The notes beneath the pieces were generated by a model, which did not search any database, was not told the origin of the DNA, and saw only the letters and a list, made by a program, of their open reading frames with translations. Positions 12,801 through 25,406 of a DNA stretch of 64,000 nucleotides are shown in pieces. The DNA is from Buddleja alternifolia (Eukaryota; Streptophyta; Magnoliopsida; Lamiales; Scrophulariaceae). A program made the position numbers and the translations under genes. The DNA is taken from contig CM033400.1 of NCBI GenBank assembly GCA_019426215.1, positions 26,458,568 through 26,522,567 on the forward strand, written 5' to 3'. How positions within the stretch are numbered: position 1 is the stretch's first letter; the number at the start of each line of letters is the position of its first letter.

Positions 12801-15616
12801 CCCTCAACCTAGAAACAACAGCAAGAAATTGAGTTTGTAAGCGTCAGTAAGCCTAGACTCATAATTCATTGGACACAGCGACGCCAACACATGCACATGA
12901 TCTAGCAGGCAAATGCAATATCAATGCCAAAACAATCCATTATGAAGCATGTTTTTCATTTCCCAATACAGTGGGCGAGGGGAGGGTAGAATTCTGAGTA
13001 AAATCCCAAAGCGCTCGCAGATTTAGTCTAAGAAACAAGAATTCCTAAAAGATAGAACGCTCTGTTTCAAAAAGTAATTCGTCAGGTATAACTACACTAG
13101 ACCAAATTCAACATGTGACCACTGACCAACCAGCGTTGCGAAAATTGGTAAATCCGAAAAGCAAAGACAAAAATCACTTATTTACTTGAAAACTTCAGAA
13201 AAATCCAGAACAAAATCGTAACTCGTAAGTAACCAAATTGACATACCAGACGAGTGTCTACATCGAACTTGTGGCGCATGTGCATTATTTCAACCATAAA
13301 AAGATCTATAGGCTCCTCAGGCTTGCGGATGCAAAGAACCTGCAATACCACGTAACAGAAAACGTCGCTTAAAAATAAAAGTAGGATAACAATTCAAATT
13401 TGAACAACAGAAGGAAAGTCATAACAAAGTTAATGTCACATAAAAGTTCTCCACTGCTAGTAAAACTTGGTAGAATGATCATACTCCAATAAAGCACTTA
13501 CAGAATTTACAACAATTTCAGTTAGTTGATCTGCCAATGCCTCGTATAACTGCATAGGAAGATACATGTTTATGTAAGAACACAATTAAAGAGATACGAA
13601 TGTAACCCAGAAATATCGTGGCTGAAGAAACCTTTGTCCTTAATGTTGTTCTTGCAACCATCTTCAGTATCTCTGTATCAGGTTCATTGCCCATCACCAC
13701 AGGAGTCTTGAATTTTTCAAGAAATTGAAGTGTTGCTCTTTTAGCAATTTCAAATCCATCAACTAGGACACGTGGATGCATTCCTACAAGATGGAGGACC
13801 TTCAGTATCAAAGCTACCAAAACTCACAACATATATCAATTGGAACTATTTCAAACATATTCTTCAAAGGAGACAGTTCAAACAACCATAACAGGTTAAA
13901 ATCAAAAGACCAAACTTTTTTTAGAAAAGGTACCGATAACCAGGAGTCACCAAAAGTAAGGTTTAAGTTACGTAGTTTGGCAAGTATACACACCACCACA
14001 AACACACAGCCATAAAGAGGAAGGGTATGCTGAACTACACCAAACTGCCTCCTTGCCAGCCTCACATCTTCGCAAGGCTGTATATTTACCGTTTAGGTGG
14101 AAAGTACTATCTTCATTTCCTTGCTCGTGTACATTCAATAGGAAGCAGTTGTAGGTAGGGGAATCGGATTTGGGCATAAATAATTGCACCAGAATTTCCA
14201 GCAGCAAATATAATGGAAAATCATTATACGCACCTTAATGAGAAAGCCTATATGCTTTGCTCCTGCACTTTTAGTGGTGTTCTTTTGAACATCATAAGCA
14301 ATGAATAATATCACATTAATTCTTTTCACATGAATTTTGAGTAGCATAACCATGACATAAAGAGAGGGTGCATCATAATACTTCAGTAATGTAGATCTTC
14401 TTAAGAAAGTTGGCTGACCTTCGTCAATATACCGCTCTGATTGCTTCATGAGCTCACCAATAAAGATGACAGTAGAAGTAGTACCATCTCCACTCGTATC
14501 ATCTTGAGCAACAGCAGTTCGAGCAATCATTATTGCTGTAGGGCTTTGAATTTGCTGTCATCATCCAGAAAATCAAAGCTCAGAGAATGAATTCATACAA
14601 GACATCTTCGTCCTATTTGTACGTAAAGTTGTGCTTATACTACATGTTGAAACTCAATTTTAAAAATCCCTTTAAAATAAAAATGCATGAAAGACAAGCA
14701 AATCAAATAAGCATCTCATGGAAGCGACTGAACAGATTATTTTGCCTTGTAATTGATTTCTTTCACCAACCAGTACCCTAGTTACACCATTATTTCCTCT
14801 CCAGACCTCACATTTGATTATACTAAAAACTAGGGTTTCAAAACAAATTATCATCGGTGCCAATCCAACTCCATCTGCCTCCTCCACCCTAATGGCCTAA
14901 TATGCATAGAGAACAATATGCTCCTCCCTAATGTCTCAATGCAGCAAAATCTATAACTGAACGCAAACTTAAACAACCACTAGAATGTTCAAGAAATAAT
15001 ACTTGGGAAATATGCTGCGGAAAATTTCCATCAAATTACAAACATGTGCCAATTATACCAGTAGCTATCCAAAAAACCTCAGCAGTCAGTGTGCAGCATA
15101 GACTTTTACTACTATATCTCACTACACACCAAACAAAACCCATAAACAGATAATATATTCATAATACCAAGATTCACAAAATGAATGCTCCGAATGGATG
15201 TGCCATCAAATCATTAGTAATGTGCAAACACATGAATCAAAACAGCCTATTTTCATTAACCAATAACTAGAGGCACACAGTCGAAAAACCGAAAACCGCA
15301 AAACAAAGAGAAATCTAACCATCTCTTTCAAAAGCGTGTTCCCGTCCTTGGTAAGTTTAATATCACCAGCTCCACCAACAAGCCTGTAAAACATCAAAAC
15401 GCACATAATCAACTCACAAACCCCAAAAAAGACAACGAAAATAACAGTAAAGCAGGAGCGAAGAAATCAAATAGATACATACATTTTGATAGTGCCCCTG
15501 GGGCCGAGATTAGTTTTGAGCACATCATGGAGGCCCTTAGCGGCGGTGATGTTCATGTGAAGTGCTTGTGACTTGTTCACCACCTCAGCGTTCGGATTCA
15601 ACACCTTAATCGACAT
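9863..15616 (-). CDS. CCT6: T-complex protein 1 subunit zeta (CCT6), 15 exons, 535 aa
   Basis: Minus-strand exons, in transcript order: 15483-15616, 15320-15383, 14419-14554, 13632-13783, 13502-13549, 13247-13339, 12702-12808, 12497-12611, 12344-12430, 11410-11614, 11139-11233, 10614-10682, 10330-10437, 10108-10226, 9863-9938. All borders fit GT-AG, phases agree, and the sum is exactly 536 codons including TAG, the usual plant CCT6 length. Group II chaperonin motifs are present: LGPRG (37-41), [16 protein letters not shown], the ATPase motif GDGTT (88-92) and GAGAFE (413-418). The zeta identity rests on the N-terminal [16 protein letters not shown] and the C-terminal GRNMRKP. It is one of eight paralogous subunits of the cytosolic TRiC/CCT ring that folds actin, tubulin and other clients with ATP. 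No stops or frameshifts: a functional host gene. Confidence 0.95.
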
Positions 15617-15944
15617 TGTTACACACGATTATTAACAAGTATGAATTGAACGGAGCGAAGAAGAGTAATGGATTTGAAATGTAGAGGTAGATCAGGGAGG
15701 GTTCGGAGACGGAAAGTGTGTGTGTGTGTGTGTGTGAAGTGAGGGAAAGAGGGTTTTTAGGGCTTTCTGGAGTTTTGAATGATTTCTCTTTGTCTCTACA
15801 AAAATGAAAGATACGGTGTCGTCATGTACATTAACAGTTCACTTTGCACGGGTGCCCCTGGAGATTTCCGGAATTCACAAACTTAGCCGCATGACCAATC
15901 TGCTTATTGGAGTAAATTGTTTTTCGAAATATGTTAGGGGCCAT
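15617..15944 (-). promoter_or_regulatory. CCT6 5' UTR and proximal promoter region
   Basis: Lies directly upstream of the CCT6 ATG. It contains a (GT)n run at 15716-15736 ((CA)n on the transcript strand). On the minus strand at about 15748-15766 it reads AGCCCTAAAAACCCT, similar to telo-box-like AAACCCTA elements common in plant translation and chaperone gene promoters. Position and motif are seen; the regulatory role is inferred. Confidence 0.5.
15716..15736. repeat. (GT)n microsatellite in CCT6 leader
   Basis: About 10 uninterrupted GT units 100 bp upstream of the CCT6 start codon, likely within the 5' UTR or core promoter. Confidence 0.95.
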
Positions 15945-16636
15945 GAGGTACGAATACGAGTATACAGATACGAGAAAATATGAATATAAAATACAGTAAA
16001 TTTCAAAATTATAGGATACAATACGTTGGAGATACAAATATATATATATATATAATATTTAAAATAAATTTGAGTCAATATGTTCATTAACATATATAAA
16101 AGTGCAATACTGACGCAAATTCATTGTTTATAAGTCCAAAATTTTTTGAAGATAACCATAATATTTCATCATTTGTGTCGGTGTAAGAATGTCATTGCGT
16201 TGATACCAACATTTACTTTCTTATCCAAAATATTTGGTAATATAGTTTAAATGATAGATTTCATGTGGAGCAAGAGAAGAAAAAATATATTAAGAAGTGA
16301 AATCGAAATGATTTTTCTTCTTTAAATTTTCTTATTGTTTGTTTAACATTTTAACTTACGGTCAAAGTCGTTATTATTTTCCTATTTTAACCTATAATAT
16401 ATTATATAATATTCGAAAATATTATATCTGATATTTAAGGAGTGTCGGATACTTCAAATTTTATATGGGATACGACATCCGGAAGTATCGAATACTGTAT
16501 CTGGAATTTTCATTTTTATTTATTTTTGGATATGTAAAAAGCGTATCCGATACGTATTCGGGTGGTATCCGCAGAGTATCGTATTCAATACGAGTACGAT
16601 ACTGCACTGGTCCAATTTTAAAAGTATCCGTACATC
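15945..16636 (-). repeat. GATAC-rich dispersed repeat, copy 2 (inverted)
   Basis: Reverse-complement relative of 5930-6590, about 690 bp. Shared features include the terminal GTACGGATACTT, an AAAATTGG block next to it, the GTATTCAATACGAG-type block, a central TTAACTTA/GTCAAAGTC block, and the (TA)n tract. It starts GAGGTACGAATAC and ends GTATCCGTACATC. Together the two copies form a 9.3-kb-spaced inverted pair around CCT6. Confidence 0.6.
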
Positions 16637-17210
16637 ATAGGTTAGGGCCTAATTACGGTGAGATTGGCATGTATAATTGATACTTGCAAAAGTTAGGATT
16701 TTTAGCTTTTACAAAATGTGAATGCCCAAACGAGGTTATAGGAAAAGGGGCCATATACACCTAGAATTGGGGTTAAGAGTTCAAATGCAAAATTTCAAAA
16801 GTTGGCCAAACGCCCTTTTAGATAGAAGGCTCATCTTTGTAAAATTGTTATTTAGATAAATTTTTCAGGAAAAAAAGATTGAAACACGTTCTTGAATGAC
16901 ATGTATATTAAGGCTTTTTTTATAAAAACAATAATCTCAAAATTACTATTTATATTTTGAAAAATGTGAAATAATTAGCTAATTTAAAAAAAAAAACTTT
17001 GCAAAAAAGGAAAAAAGTGAGTTTTTTATAATTCATGACAGCTCACTTTACCATTGAAAGGGCTTTGGTAAGCTATTTCCCAATATCGGGAGTTAAATTG
17101 ATCACATATTGCAATTTGAAATAACGAAATATTCGAAATAAGATCCACTGTAAAAAAAATTGTTTGTCCAGTCAATGAGTTTTACTAAGTTTTATTTATG
17201 AAAAATGATG
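16637..17210. other. AT-rich spacer
   Basis: No gene or element recognised. Confidence 0.5.
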
Positions 17211-17253
17211 TATGAACACCCATCCAAACAAGTTTCTCACAAAAAAATAATAA
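17211..17253. repeat. Left half of a tandem-repeat unit split by the Harbinger insertion
   Basis: TATGAACACC, then AACAAGTTTCTCA, matches the unit that is intact at 27396-27530. The other half of this split copy is at 27311-27395. The last three bases (TAA, 17251-17253) are the left TSD. Confidence 0.75.
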
Positions 17254-18081
17254 AGGCCTAATTGGTTGGCATATCCGTCTCGGAGAAAAAGAATTCATAA
17301 TAAAAGTGAGAAAAAATATCTTTGGGGATAAGAAATATGGTGTGAAAAGTGTATTTTGATATGTTTTTTTAGAGAAAAACATGTAATGATTATGATTGAT
17401 GTGATATATTTTTTTGTTAGAACAAGTGTTGATGTGACAATTTTTGTGAGATTGGTGTAAGAAAGTTGGTTGTTTTTATGGATAATTTTAAAACAAATGG
17501 TTTGGATGGTGTATCTCATAATTATATAACTATATTTTATAAATATATTAAATTAATAAACTATGAATATTTATTATTTTATATGTGAATTCTCATAAAA
17601 TACATGTTATTTTCATAGATTGTTTTGCTTTTTTTAGTAAATTAATCAAATATTGAACTACATTTTAGTAGAAAAAACTTATTATAATATCCAAGATTTA
17701 ATTATATAATTTTGCTAAAATATCCTCGATTATAGTAAAAAGAAAAATTGGTCAACCTTGCACAATAATATAATAAACTCAATTCGTATAGTAATTGCTA
17801 TTAAGTGGTTATATACATGTGTATCTATACATCATTATCATGCATGTAGTACTTAACTAATAAATTAATACTAACTAAGAATTTAAGACTTTAATTGAGA
17901 GATACCACCCTCACAATTGAGCAAAAAAAAAAATAACATGTTTTGCCTTTTCATGCCCTAAACAAAATTTCTTTCAAATCTTCCATGTACTAAAATGGGT
18001 TTCTCAAAATAATAAAACTAATAATCTTACTAATAATACCAATATTCAACTTATGTCATTGAGAAAAAACATCATCCAGCA

Positions 18082-18663
18082 TGTTGGGATATAGTGGAAT
18101 CGGATCAAAAGTAGGATTGAGAGCCGAAAAATGGAGCCAAATAGAGCAAAGATGAAGACGAGATGGGTCGGGAAGATCCGGGGTCGCGAAAGTGTCGAAA
18201 CAAGTGAAGATAGACTTGGAACAGCGTGGTAGCCACGGCTACCAGTCTAGAATGTCAACAGCGAATTTTAGTCATGGCTACTGATATTTTAGCCACGGCT
18301 ACTGTACACGAATTTGACTTGGGGCGCAAGTTGGCGAGATTTTGGGCAGATTTTGGCTGATTCTTGTCCTATTTTGATTGGGTTTGTTTCCTATTGTGAT
18401 ATGAATTGTTCCCTAAGTTGTTAAGGATTGTTTTTCTTATTTGTTAGGGTTTAGACTTCTCCACTATTATAAAGAGTAAAATTCTCCTTGTAATTAATTG
18501 ATTCACTCATTGAGAAATAAAGATAAGTCTAGGTGTTGGCTCGTGGATGTAGGCAAATTATGTCGAACCACATTAAATCCTCGTGTCGTTATCTTCATGT
18601 TTAGGCTTAGAATTTCTTGTTTCTTGATTATTTCTTCGTGCTCTGATGCTACCATCCCTAACA
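18082..18663 (+). repeat. 5' LTR of the non-autonomous element
   Basis: Contains a TATA-like ACTATTATAAAG (about 18462-18473). It carries three near-palindromic copies of TAGCCACGGCTA-type words (around 18229-18243, 18270-18283 and 18289-18302), also seen in the 3' LTR. Confidence 0.85.
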
Positions 18664-19876
18664 ACTGATATCAGAGCCATAGGTTGTAGATTGAGAAGAG
18701 CTCCTGAATCTAGATCTATGGGGAAGCATTTTTGGTTAAACGCGGATTTCGTTGTGGGTATGATGGTAGGAGATGGAAGAGTAATCAAGCTCGAAGATTT
18801 CATTGTGGAGAGTACGAATTGAGGTCGTGGTGAATCCGAAGAAGATGACAGAGGAGGATGGGGTCAGTTAGATCGCCAACCAACAAAAAGTAATTTCGTT
18901 GAACGTTAACGAGAAAACGTTGGAAAATTGTGATACCAGTAGATAGGTAGATTCGCAGCAGCAGATATAGGTTTGTGTTGCCAGGTGGGTAAACATGAAG
19001 CCAGTGGGAGCAATTGCGGTGCCGGAGGCAGATCCGTAGAGCCAGAGGTCAGAGAGCAAGTCCATGTTTTCGAGAAGGAGCGAACGAGAATCTAGATGGA
19101 GGGGGCAAAGTTACGATGCCACCGAGCCAGAGGTTAGAGTGAGAGAATTGGTAACCGAGAGGATAGAGCCGTGTAGTTGAGAGATCAGAGGGCAGGGTTA
19201 TGGAGGCATGACCATGTAGAGAGAAACTATGAAGACAGAAAATGGTGCCGAGATGGGTTTACCGTGGAGTCGAAATTCATGGAGGCAAGATGCGAAGCCG
19301 GGTAGGTAGAGTCGCAGAGTCGAGGGGGTTTTTTTGGCAGAGAGATGTGACATAGCTCGTAGAGTGGAAGCATCGAGCAGGTGTGTTAGTGACCCGAGTT
19401 GGCCATTGAAAAACCGAGTAGGCGGATGGATCAGACATAGCTCATGCAAAGGCTTGGAGCAGATATGTGAGGGATCCGGGATTGCCGTTGAAAAAAATTC
19501 CTTGGTGGAAAGATGTCGGTGGACCAGTTGACCGAGGTGGTTTGGGTTGTGACATGTTCGGGTTTTGGAGTAGCCTATATCCTAGGGCCAGTTGGAGCGA
19601 GATGGATATGCCACGGTATTCAGAAGTTGCCTGAAAACCAAAAAAATAGGATAGTAGCGAGGGTTTGAGGGAACGATGTTCACAAAGAGAGTCTGTCAAG
19701 TGGGTGACACTAGAGGATGGATGAGTTGACAAGATATGGGGATATCTCATGTTTTTTTTTTTTTTTATCTCCAATGGGTTTGGGGATGTGCCAACTAGAC
19801 TAAGATTCACTTGGGAAAAGTGAAGTGGTGGTTCAAGTTGAGTGTGAGATTTTTTATCAGTCTCCAAGTGGGAGAT

Positions 19877-20461
19877 TGTTAGGATATAGTGGAGTCGGAT
19901 CAAAAATAGGATTGAGAGCCGAAAAATGGAGCCAAATAGAGCCAATATGAAGACAAGATGGGTCGGGAAGATCGGGGGTCGCGAAAGTGTCGAAACAAGT
20001 GAAGATAGACTTTGGAACAAGGTGCTAGCCACGACTACCAGTCCAAAATGTCAACAGCAAATTTTAGCCATGGCTACTGGTGTTTTAGCCACGGCTATTG
20101 TAGCGGATTTGAGACTTGAGGCGCAAGTTGGCAAGATTTTGGGTGGATTTTGGCTAATTCTTGTCCGATTTTGATTGGGTTTATTTCCTATTGTGATAGG
20201 AATTGTTCCCTAATTTGCTAAGGATTGTTTTTCTTATTTGTTAGGGTTTAGACTTCTCCACTATTATAAATAGTAGAACTCTCCTTATAATTAATTGATT
20301 CACTCATTGAGAAATAAAGATGTAGTCTAGGTGTTGGCTCGTGAATGTAGGCAAATTATGCCGAACCACGTTAAATCCTCATGTCGTTATCTTCATGTTT
20401 AGGCTTAGAATTTCTTGTTTCTTGATTATTTATTCATGCTCTGATGCTACCATCCCTAACA
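19877..20461 (+). repeat. 3' LTR of the non-autonomous element
   Basis: Direct copy of 18082-18663 with scattered substitutions and small indels. TATA-like CTATTATAAATAG at about 20261-20273. Confidence 0.85.
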
Positions 20462-20479
20462 CATCATTCATTAGTTGCA

Positions 20480-21002
20480 TACCATCAAATATAAAATAAA
20501 ATCCATCCACATTCATCATCCATATCAAACCAACATTCAACAAATAGAAATAGAGCTGTCACCACTAAGGCCATCTGGTCTGTGTTCCGGGGGGAGGGCC
20601 AATGTGCCGTGCTTGAATATGTTCCCTCTGAAAGCAGCGTGCGACCTTCTCCATCAGAGTTGCCTCCCACGTGTCTCTCAGTTGTGCGGGCCTGGAGCTA
20701 GACGCCACATCATTTAGCTCATGTGAGGAGCTGGGGACATCGATGATCTCGTATCGCGGTGGTAAAAGTCATGGTGGGCATGGAGGAGGTATGAGTACCG
20801 TGCATGGTGGAGAGATAGGTATCGGTTAAGGCTTTCTTGCCTTCATGATGATGATGATCATCGTTTGGAATATTTAAACGAGTGACAAGTCCCACCAATT
20901 GCTCCCCTTAAGCAATGCCATTTCTCGTGGAAATATAGTAGAGCTCCTCATACATCGCTCACCCCGAGTACGGTATCGCCTCTGTCGATGTGTCTCCTAC
21001 AA

Positions 21003-21038
<36 letters not shown>

Positions 21039-21480
21039 TAAATGACTACATGTTAAAAGTGATTTTGAATAGGTATTTAAAGACTATACAACATTACATT
21101 TTAATTATAACACATACTCAGGTGACATGCTCCCAATATCATCCATCTATAGTCACATCATTCAAAACATAGTCGTAATCCACCTAAGGCAGTGCACATA
21201 ACTCAATGAAGCCAAAGTACCTCGCCTGAATGCGAATGGTCATATGCATGACACACCCCCTTGTAAAGGGAACACCATACACGTTGCTCAAGAATGTGGT
21301 GATCCAGCTACAATTGATGCGAAGCTCCTCTACGTTGTCCAGGTCATGTGATCTACTAGCCTCTTGTAGCCTCATAATCAGTGTGGCCTCCTATGAGGGT
21401 GTCCACATTCTGTCCCTAAATGCCTCAGGAATAAACTGATTATGTGGCCTCACCATTTTCTTATTTTGAAAGTGTTATTG
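20480..21480 (-). pseudogene. Second Myb/SANT-like (Harbinger ORF1-type) relic
   Basis: Minus-strand frames carry a decayed Myb/SANT-like DNA-binding domain. The stretch LMRLQEAS-like / DLDNVEELRINCSW / FTRG / ARYFGFIEL (21184-21420) follows the spacing of the ORF1 protein of PIF/Harbinger elements, whose role is to bring the transposase to the ends. Stops interrupt the domain and the downstream region (20480-20990). It lies 3' of the transposase relic, whereas the other ORF1 relic lies 5', so this may be a piece of a second Harbinger copy. An (AT)n run at 21007-21035 splits it. Confidence 0.5.
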
Positions 21481-21809
21481 AAATATATGAATTACTTTTA
21501 AGCATTTATGTTATGGTGTCGGGGTTATAATTTTCATGCTTGAACATAACAACTCATGACATGTTTTTTCCACTCAAATGGGATATAAAAATTACGTTTT
21601 GAAGTGTTTATCAATTTTTAAATCATCGATCCTAAATTCCAATTATTTTTATTTGACATACTAACTAAATGCACATACATAAATTGAGAAAATGTAAAAT
21701 TACTTAACTCATTGATATGATGGTTTATAGTACTACCGCAAATTACGAAAAATAATCAACGAAAAATATTGTTCATACAAATACATCCACACTTAAAACC
21801 ATAAAATTT

Positions 21810-23310
21810 CAACCATGGTGCTTCGAGCATCCCACAATTGCTGAGCAATTGCGTCTCGTAGCATAGATTGCTGCCACAAATCATTATCTGATAGTTCGGG
21901 CACTTTAGCAAATTGAGACGGGCCAGCACTTTTTCCCATTGTACCTCTATGTCTATGTCCTCACATTAAGCATAAAACGGATCATATTCACAGTGGTTTC
22001 TAATGAAGTTGTGAAGGACACAACATGCTACTACAATGTTGGCTTGTGTTATTAAGTCATAATTGAGCATAAGACCCTTCAGAATGGAAATCGATTCTTA
22101 AGCATACCGAAAGTATGCACTATATGATTTTGACTTGATGAGTGGACACGGTTAAAGTTCTTCTTCTTTGACCTTGTGTGGCCATTTTGCCCTCGCCATT
22201 TGAATATATGATATCTCTCGTTACGATATGGCGCGAGGAATCATTGGAAGTTGGTGTATCCACAATAGACAAGGTAGTATTTGCCTTTAAAAATTTTACT
22301 TTCAAATAAAGATCTCTTTAGAACTGTTTAAGTGAAGTATTTTATTCACTACATAATCTGGGGGTGGCCACGGGAAATTATATTTAGGATTGCGAAGTTC
22401 ATTGAGAAATACTCTCGAATTGTTCGCACTCCCCTCCAATCCAGCCAGCACGAACGTGAACTTCAGATTGAAGTCATATACGACCATTACATTCTGCGAA
22501 ATGATTGCTTTCCAGCTACAATATGATCCATGTTACGTACGGGTGGCCATCCCGGTACAATGGTGCCATCTATTGCCCCCACACAATCCTGACATTCACA
22601 ACATTTGGGGAAATATATTATATAATGGTGTTTGATTAATTTATTTTATATTTGTAAAAAACATTTGTTATCTACTTACCTTGAAGTTAACGGTAGAATC
22701 GCGTATTATTTTCAATCTCAAGTGGAATCACTGTCAAATCATGTGGACGGATGTACTATTTAGCCATGTTACATAATGCATCGCAGACGTAGTGTATGTG
22801 ATGGTTAATGGTTTCATTTGACCGCTAGAAATGCCCAACGCTATTAATTTAGCGATTGTGCATCCCAATGGTTTGTACAAAAATAGCCACCGAATCCTCG
22901 AGTAAGACTCTCGTACGAACGTGTTCAGGGATCATACTCGTCTCACTAATCTTGTGACAAAGGAGTAGAAACGTTTCTCTAGTCATTCGAAGAATATCCT
23001 TGAATCGATCTTCATGGCCTACTAGTAGTTCGTTAAGCCAATCTAAACCCTTTTGATTGGAAGACCTATACGGGGTTTTGAATATGTTTGTAAATGACCA
23101 TCTTAAAGGACCATTGTAGTGGTACATAAAATTTTGCATTCCCCAATTTACTTGGTCGATTAGGTATTGATTTCGAATGGAATCATCATAGATGTCATTT
23201 TCAACGTCATTGACATGATCATTATTTTGATTAACATCATCAACATGATCATCATGATTATCCATTCCTAAAATTTTTGACACTAAGTGAATTGTATTAT
23301 AAATAATCAA
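21810..23310 (-). pseudogene. PIF/Harbinger transposase (ALP1-like nuclease) pseudogene
   Basis: The start at 23310 (MDNHDDHVDD) leads into a 154-codon frame with the N-terminal helical region typical of ALP1/Harbinger proteins (FKDILRMTRETFLLLCHK ... DSVAIFVQTIG). It stops at 22849. The nuclease continues in other frames: CVGAIDGT (first catalytic Asp, about 22590), VLAGLEGSANNSRV (about 22430), LVYCGYTNF (about 22270), HTFGMLKNRFP, and ACCVLHNFIRNH (about 22000). In active relatives the second Asp lies in the GSA-D-SRV block and another acid in the LVDAGY block; here they read N and Y. Several stops and frameshifts and one intron-like gap are present. The protein cannot be catalytic. Confidence 0.8.
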
Positions 23311-23879
23311 AGTTAATTGTATTCATTTCTCAAACCAACAATGTAAAGTTAATTGTATGTGCATGTGAATATTTATCTGTTCAATGAGTAAAACAATGTC
23401 ATGAATATCATTAACTTACTTTATTAAGAAAATTTAATTTAAGCAAACCAATATTTTGGAAATTAATGATTTTAAACCATATATTATATTTCCTAAAAGT
23501 TTATAAGGTTGTCAAAGTGTGGTTAAAATAATGATTTTTTATAGGAAATTGTCATTGTTTTTTTATTGAAGATTAATTATTTTAGAGCATAAATAAATTT
23601 CCTATTTTTTTTAAATTTTGTTAAGATTGTAACTCATTTATAATGTTGTTTCTTTATGACACCCTAGTTTATACTATAAATTTGTTAAACTAAAACATAT
23701 AAAAACCAAAATTAACATAAATGGAAGCACAAAAAAGATATAAAATGAGGAAAAGCATTAAAATGCACATAAAAAACTAAATGGCAAAACAATTAAAAGC
23801 ATTCCACACAATAATAAAAACAAAATACTAAAAAAAGGAAAACAGAAAGAAAAAAATCATCCATCATCATCGAGTACAT

Positions 23880-24910
23880 AACATGGGTAGGGATGACACA
23901 TCAACATCGGAGGGGGGCGAGGGTCATCAAAGGTGGAGGGGAATCACGACAGACTATCCAAGTATAGCTGACGCCTATTGGGTGGTATCTTCAAGAGCAT
24001 ACGTCGCCGAACGGGATCCTCCAATTTTTTACATGCCTCATAAAACTCTTGCTCCGGGAGGTCAGGTATCTCATTTAGTTAATCAATGCAAATCTCAACC
24101 GTAGTGGTTGCAATAGGATCACATCCAGATGATACCTTCTCCGTGAATCGCTCCTAAGTGTTTAGGGTAGACACAACCACACGCTCTCCCCCCTTTCTTT
24201 ACCTCGAGGAACTCCCGCAGTGGTGGTAGTATCCTTGCGAAAAAATGGGTTGGGTACACGGGGGAGTTGAATTGTCGCTACCTTCTTCCTCATTATCATC
24301 GATGAGACTAGGAAAACCCCTACCCAAGAAGGCATCTTCACGCTGCCTTTTCTCCCATGCAACATCGGTGGCTGCGTAGAAGCCTTCGCCATCCCCCGTG
24401 ACAGTGTGTGGTGCGAAAATTGTGGTGAACTCTCGATAATGAGGACATCATTCTTCCTCAGACCGGCATCTCGTGGATTAGCCATATTATTATTTAGTGA
24501 GATGATTCATTTTTAAATTGCAAAATGAATTAAATTGAAATTTATGAAATATTTATAATACCTACCGCTAACCACCCAGCCCACTGCTCTTCGGTGCCCG
24601 TCAGCATATTAGTTGCATCATTCCACCCCCATTCCTGTCTGGCTGTTGAGCAAGTTATAGTATTTCTTCCACTTTACTTTCAAATGAGTAAATTTTCCTA
24701 GTAATTGTTTGACGGTATACGCATGAAGAGGACACAAGTTTGCATTTTCATATATAATTGGGTCCACTTAGCGATGGTGAAATTGGCACCAACAAGGTTT
24801 GCTTGTACAACCTCATCTCACATAATAGTGACGAAGGCGGCAGTCATTTCACTCGACCAATGTGAATCATCGCCATTATTAGCGATCACGATTTGGAAAT
24901 CCGACATCAT
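23880..24910 (-). pseudogene. Harbinger ORF1 (Myb/SANT-like) pseudogene
   Basis: From the ATG at about 24910 (MSDFQIVIANN) the minus strand shows a SANT-type start (HWSSEMTAAFVTIM, in-frame stop, then NFTIAKWTQLY) and a WNDATNMLTGTEEQWAGWLA segment. An intron-like gap follows, then a C-terminal frame 24485-24162 (NPRDAGLRKND ... FFRKDTTTTAGVPRGKERG). The tail DPIATTTVEICID / EFYEACKKLEDPVRRRML runs to about 23900. The layout matches the DNA-binding ORF1 of plant Harbinger elements, upstream of and on the same strand as the transposase. Several stops show it is dead. Confidence 0.65.
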
Positions 24911-25406
24911 GTAAAAAATTAAATAGATTTTTAGTGCACATTTTATTATTAAAATATGAACTATAAAAATTAAGCACTTACAAAAAAAGTTTAGAATAAT
25001 TAAAAGATTGATGTAGGTCATTTTGGATAATATTAATTATAACTTTATAAAATTAGTTTTAGTAGATTTACTCTTAAAGGATTCATAAGTACACACTTAA
25101 TCAATAACTCTAATTTAAAAAATATATTCTTTTAATTTAATATTATCCATTAATTATAGTAATAGATTTTATAGATACTAGTCCCAAAACTTAGCTAATA
25201 CAAGTAATGAAGAAATAGCAAGACTCGCCATTTCACTATCGTCAAGATAATAGCAAGACTCACCATTTCACACACTAAACCTCATAAGTACAAGATAAGT
25301 GTATGTATGTGTGTATATATATATATATAAATGAACACTTTGTCTATTTTTCTGTATTTTAATAACTTTGAATTATCTTTAATAACCATGTGTGTGTATA
25401 TATATA

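Larger units (their letters stand above)
18077..20466 (+). mobile_element. Non-autonomous LTR retrotransposon (2.38 kb)
   Basis: Two direct LTRs, 18082-18663 (582 bp) and 19877-20461 (585 bp), each beginning TGTT and ending CCCTAACA, with few differences. Next to the 5' LTR is TGATATCAGAGC (18666-18677), one base from the initiator-tRNA-Met primer site TGGTATCAGAGC. Before the 3' LTR is a purine tract AAGTGGGAGA (19866-19875). The flanks are CAGCA (18077-18081) and CATCA (20462-20466), a 5-bp TSD with one change. The 1.2-kb interior has no gag or pol frame; it holds degenerate GC-richer, GAG/GGTAGA-rich modules. It is thus a TRIM/SMART-like or deleted Copia-type derivative needing helper proteins. 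It sits inside the Harbinger element. Confidence 0.85.

Noticed and set aside
19442..20032. 196-codon minus-strand frame
   Set aside because: It runs across the 3' LTR border of the non-autonomous element and has no domain; a chance frame.
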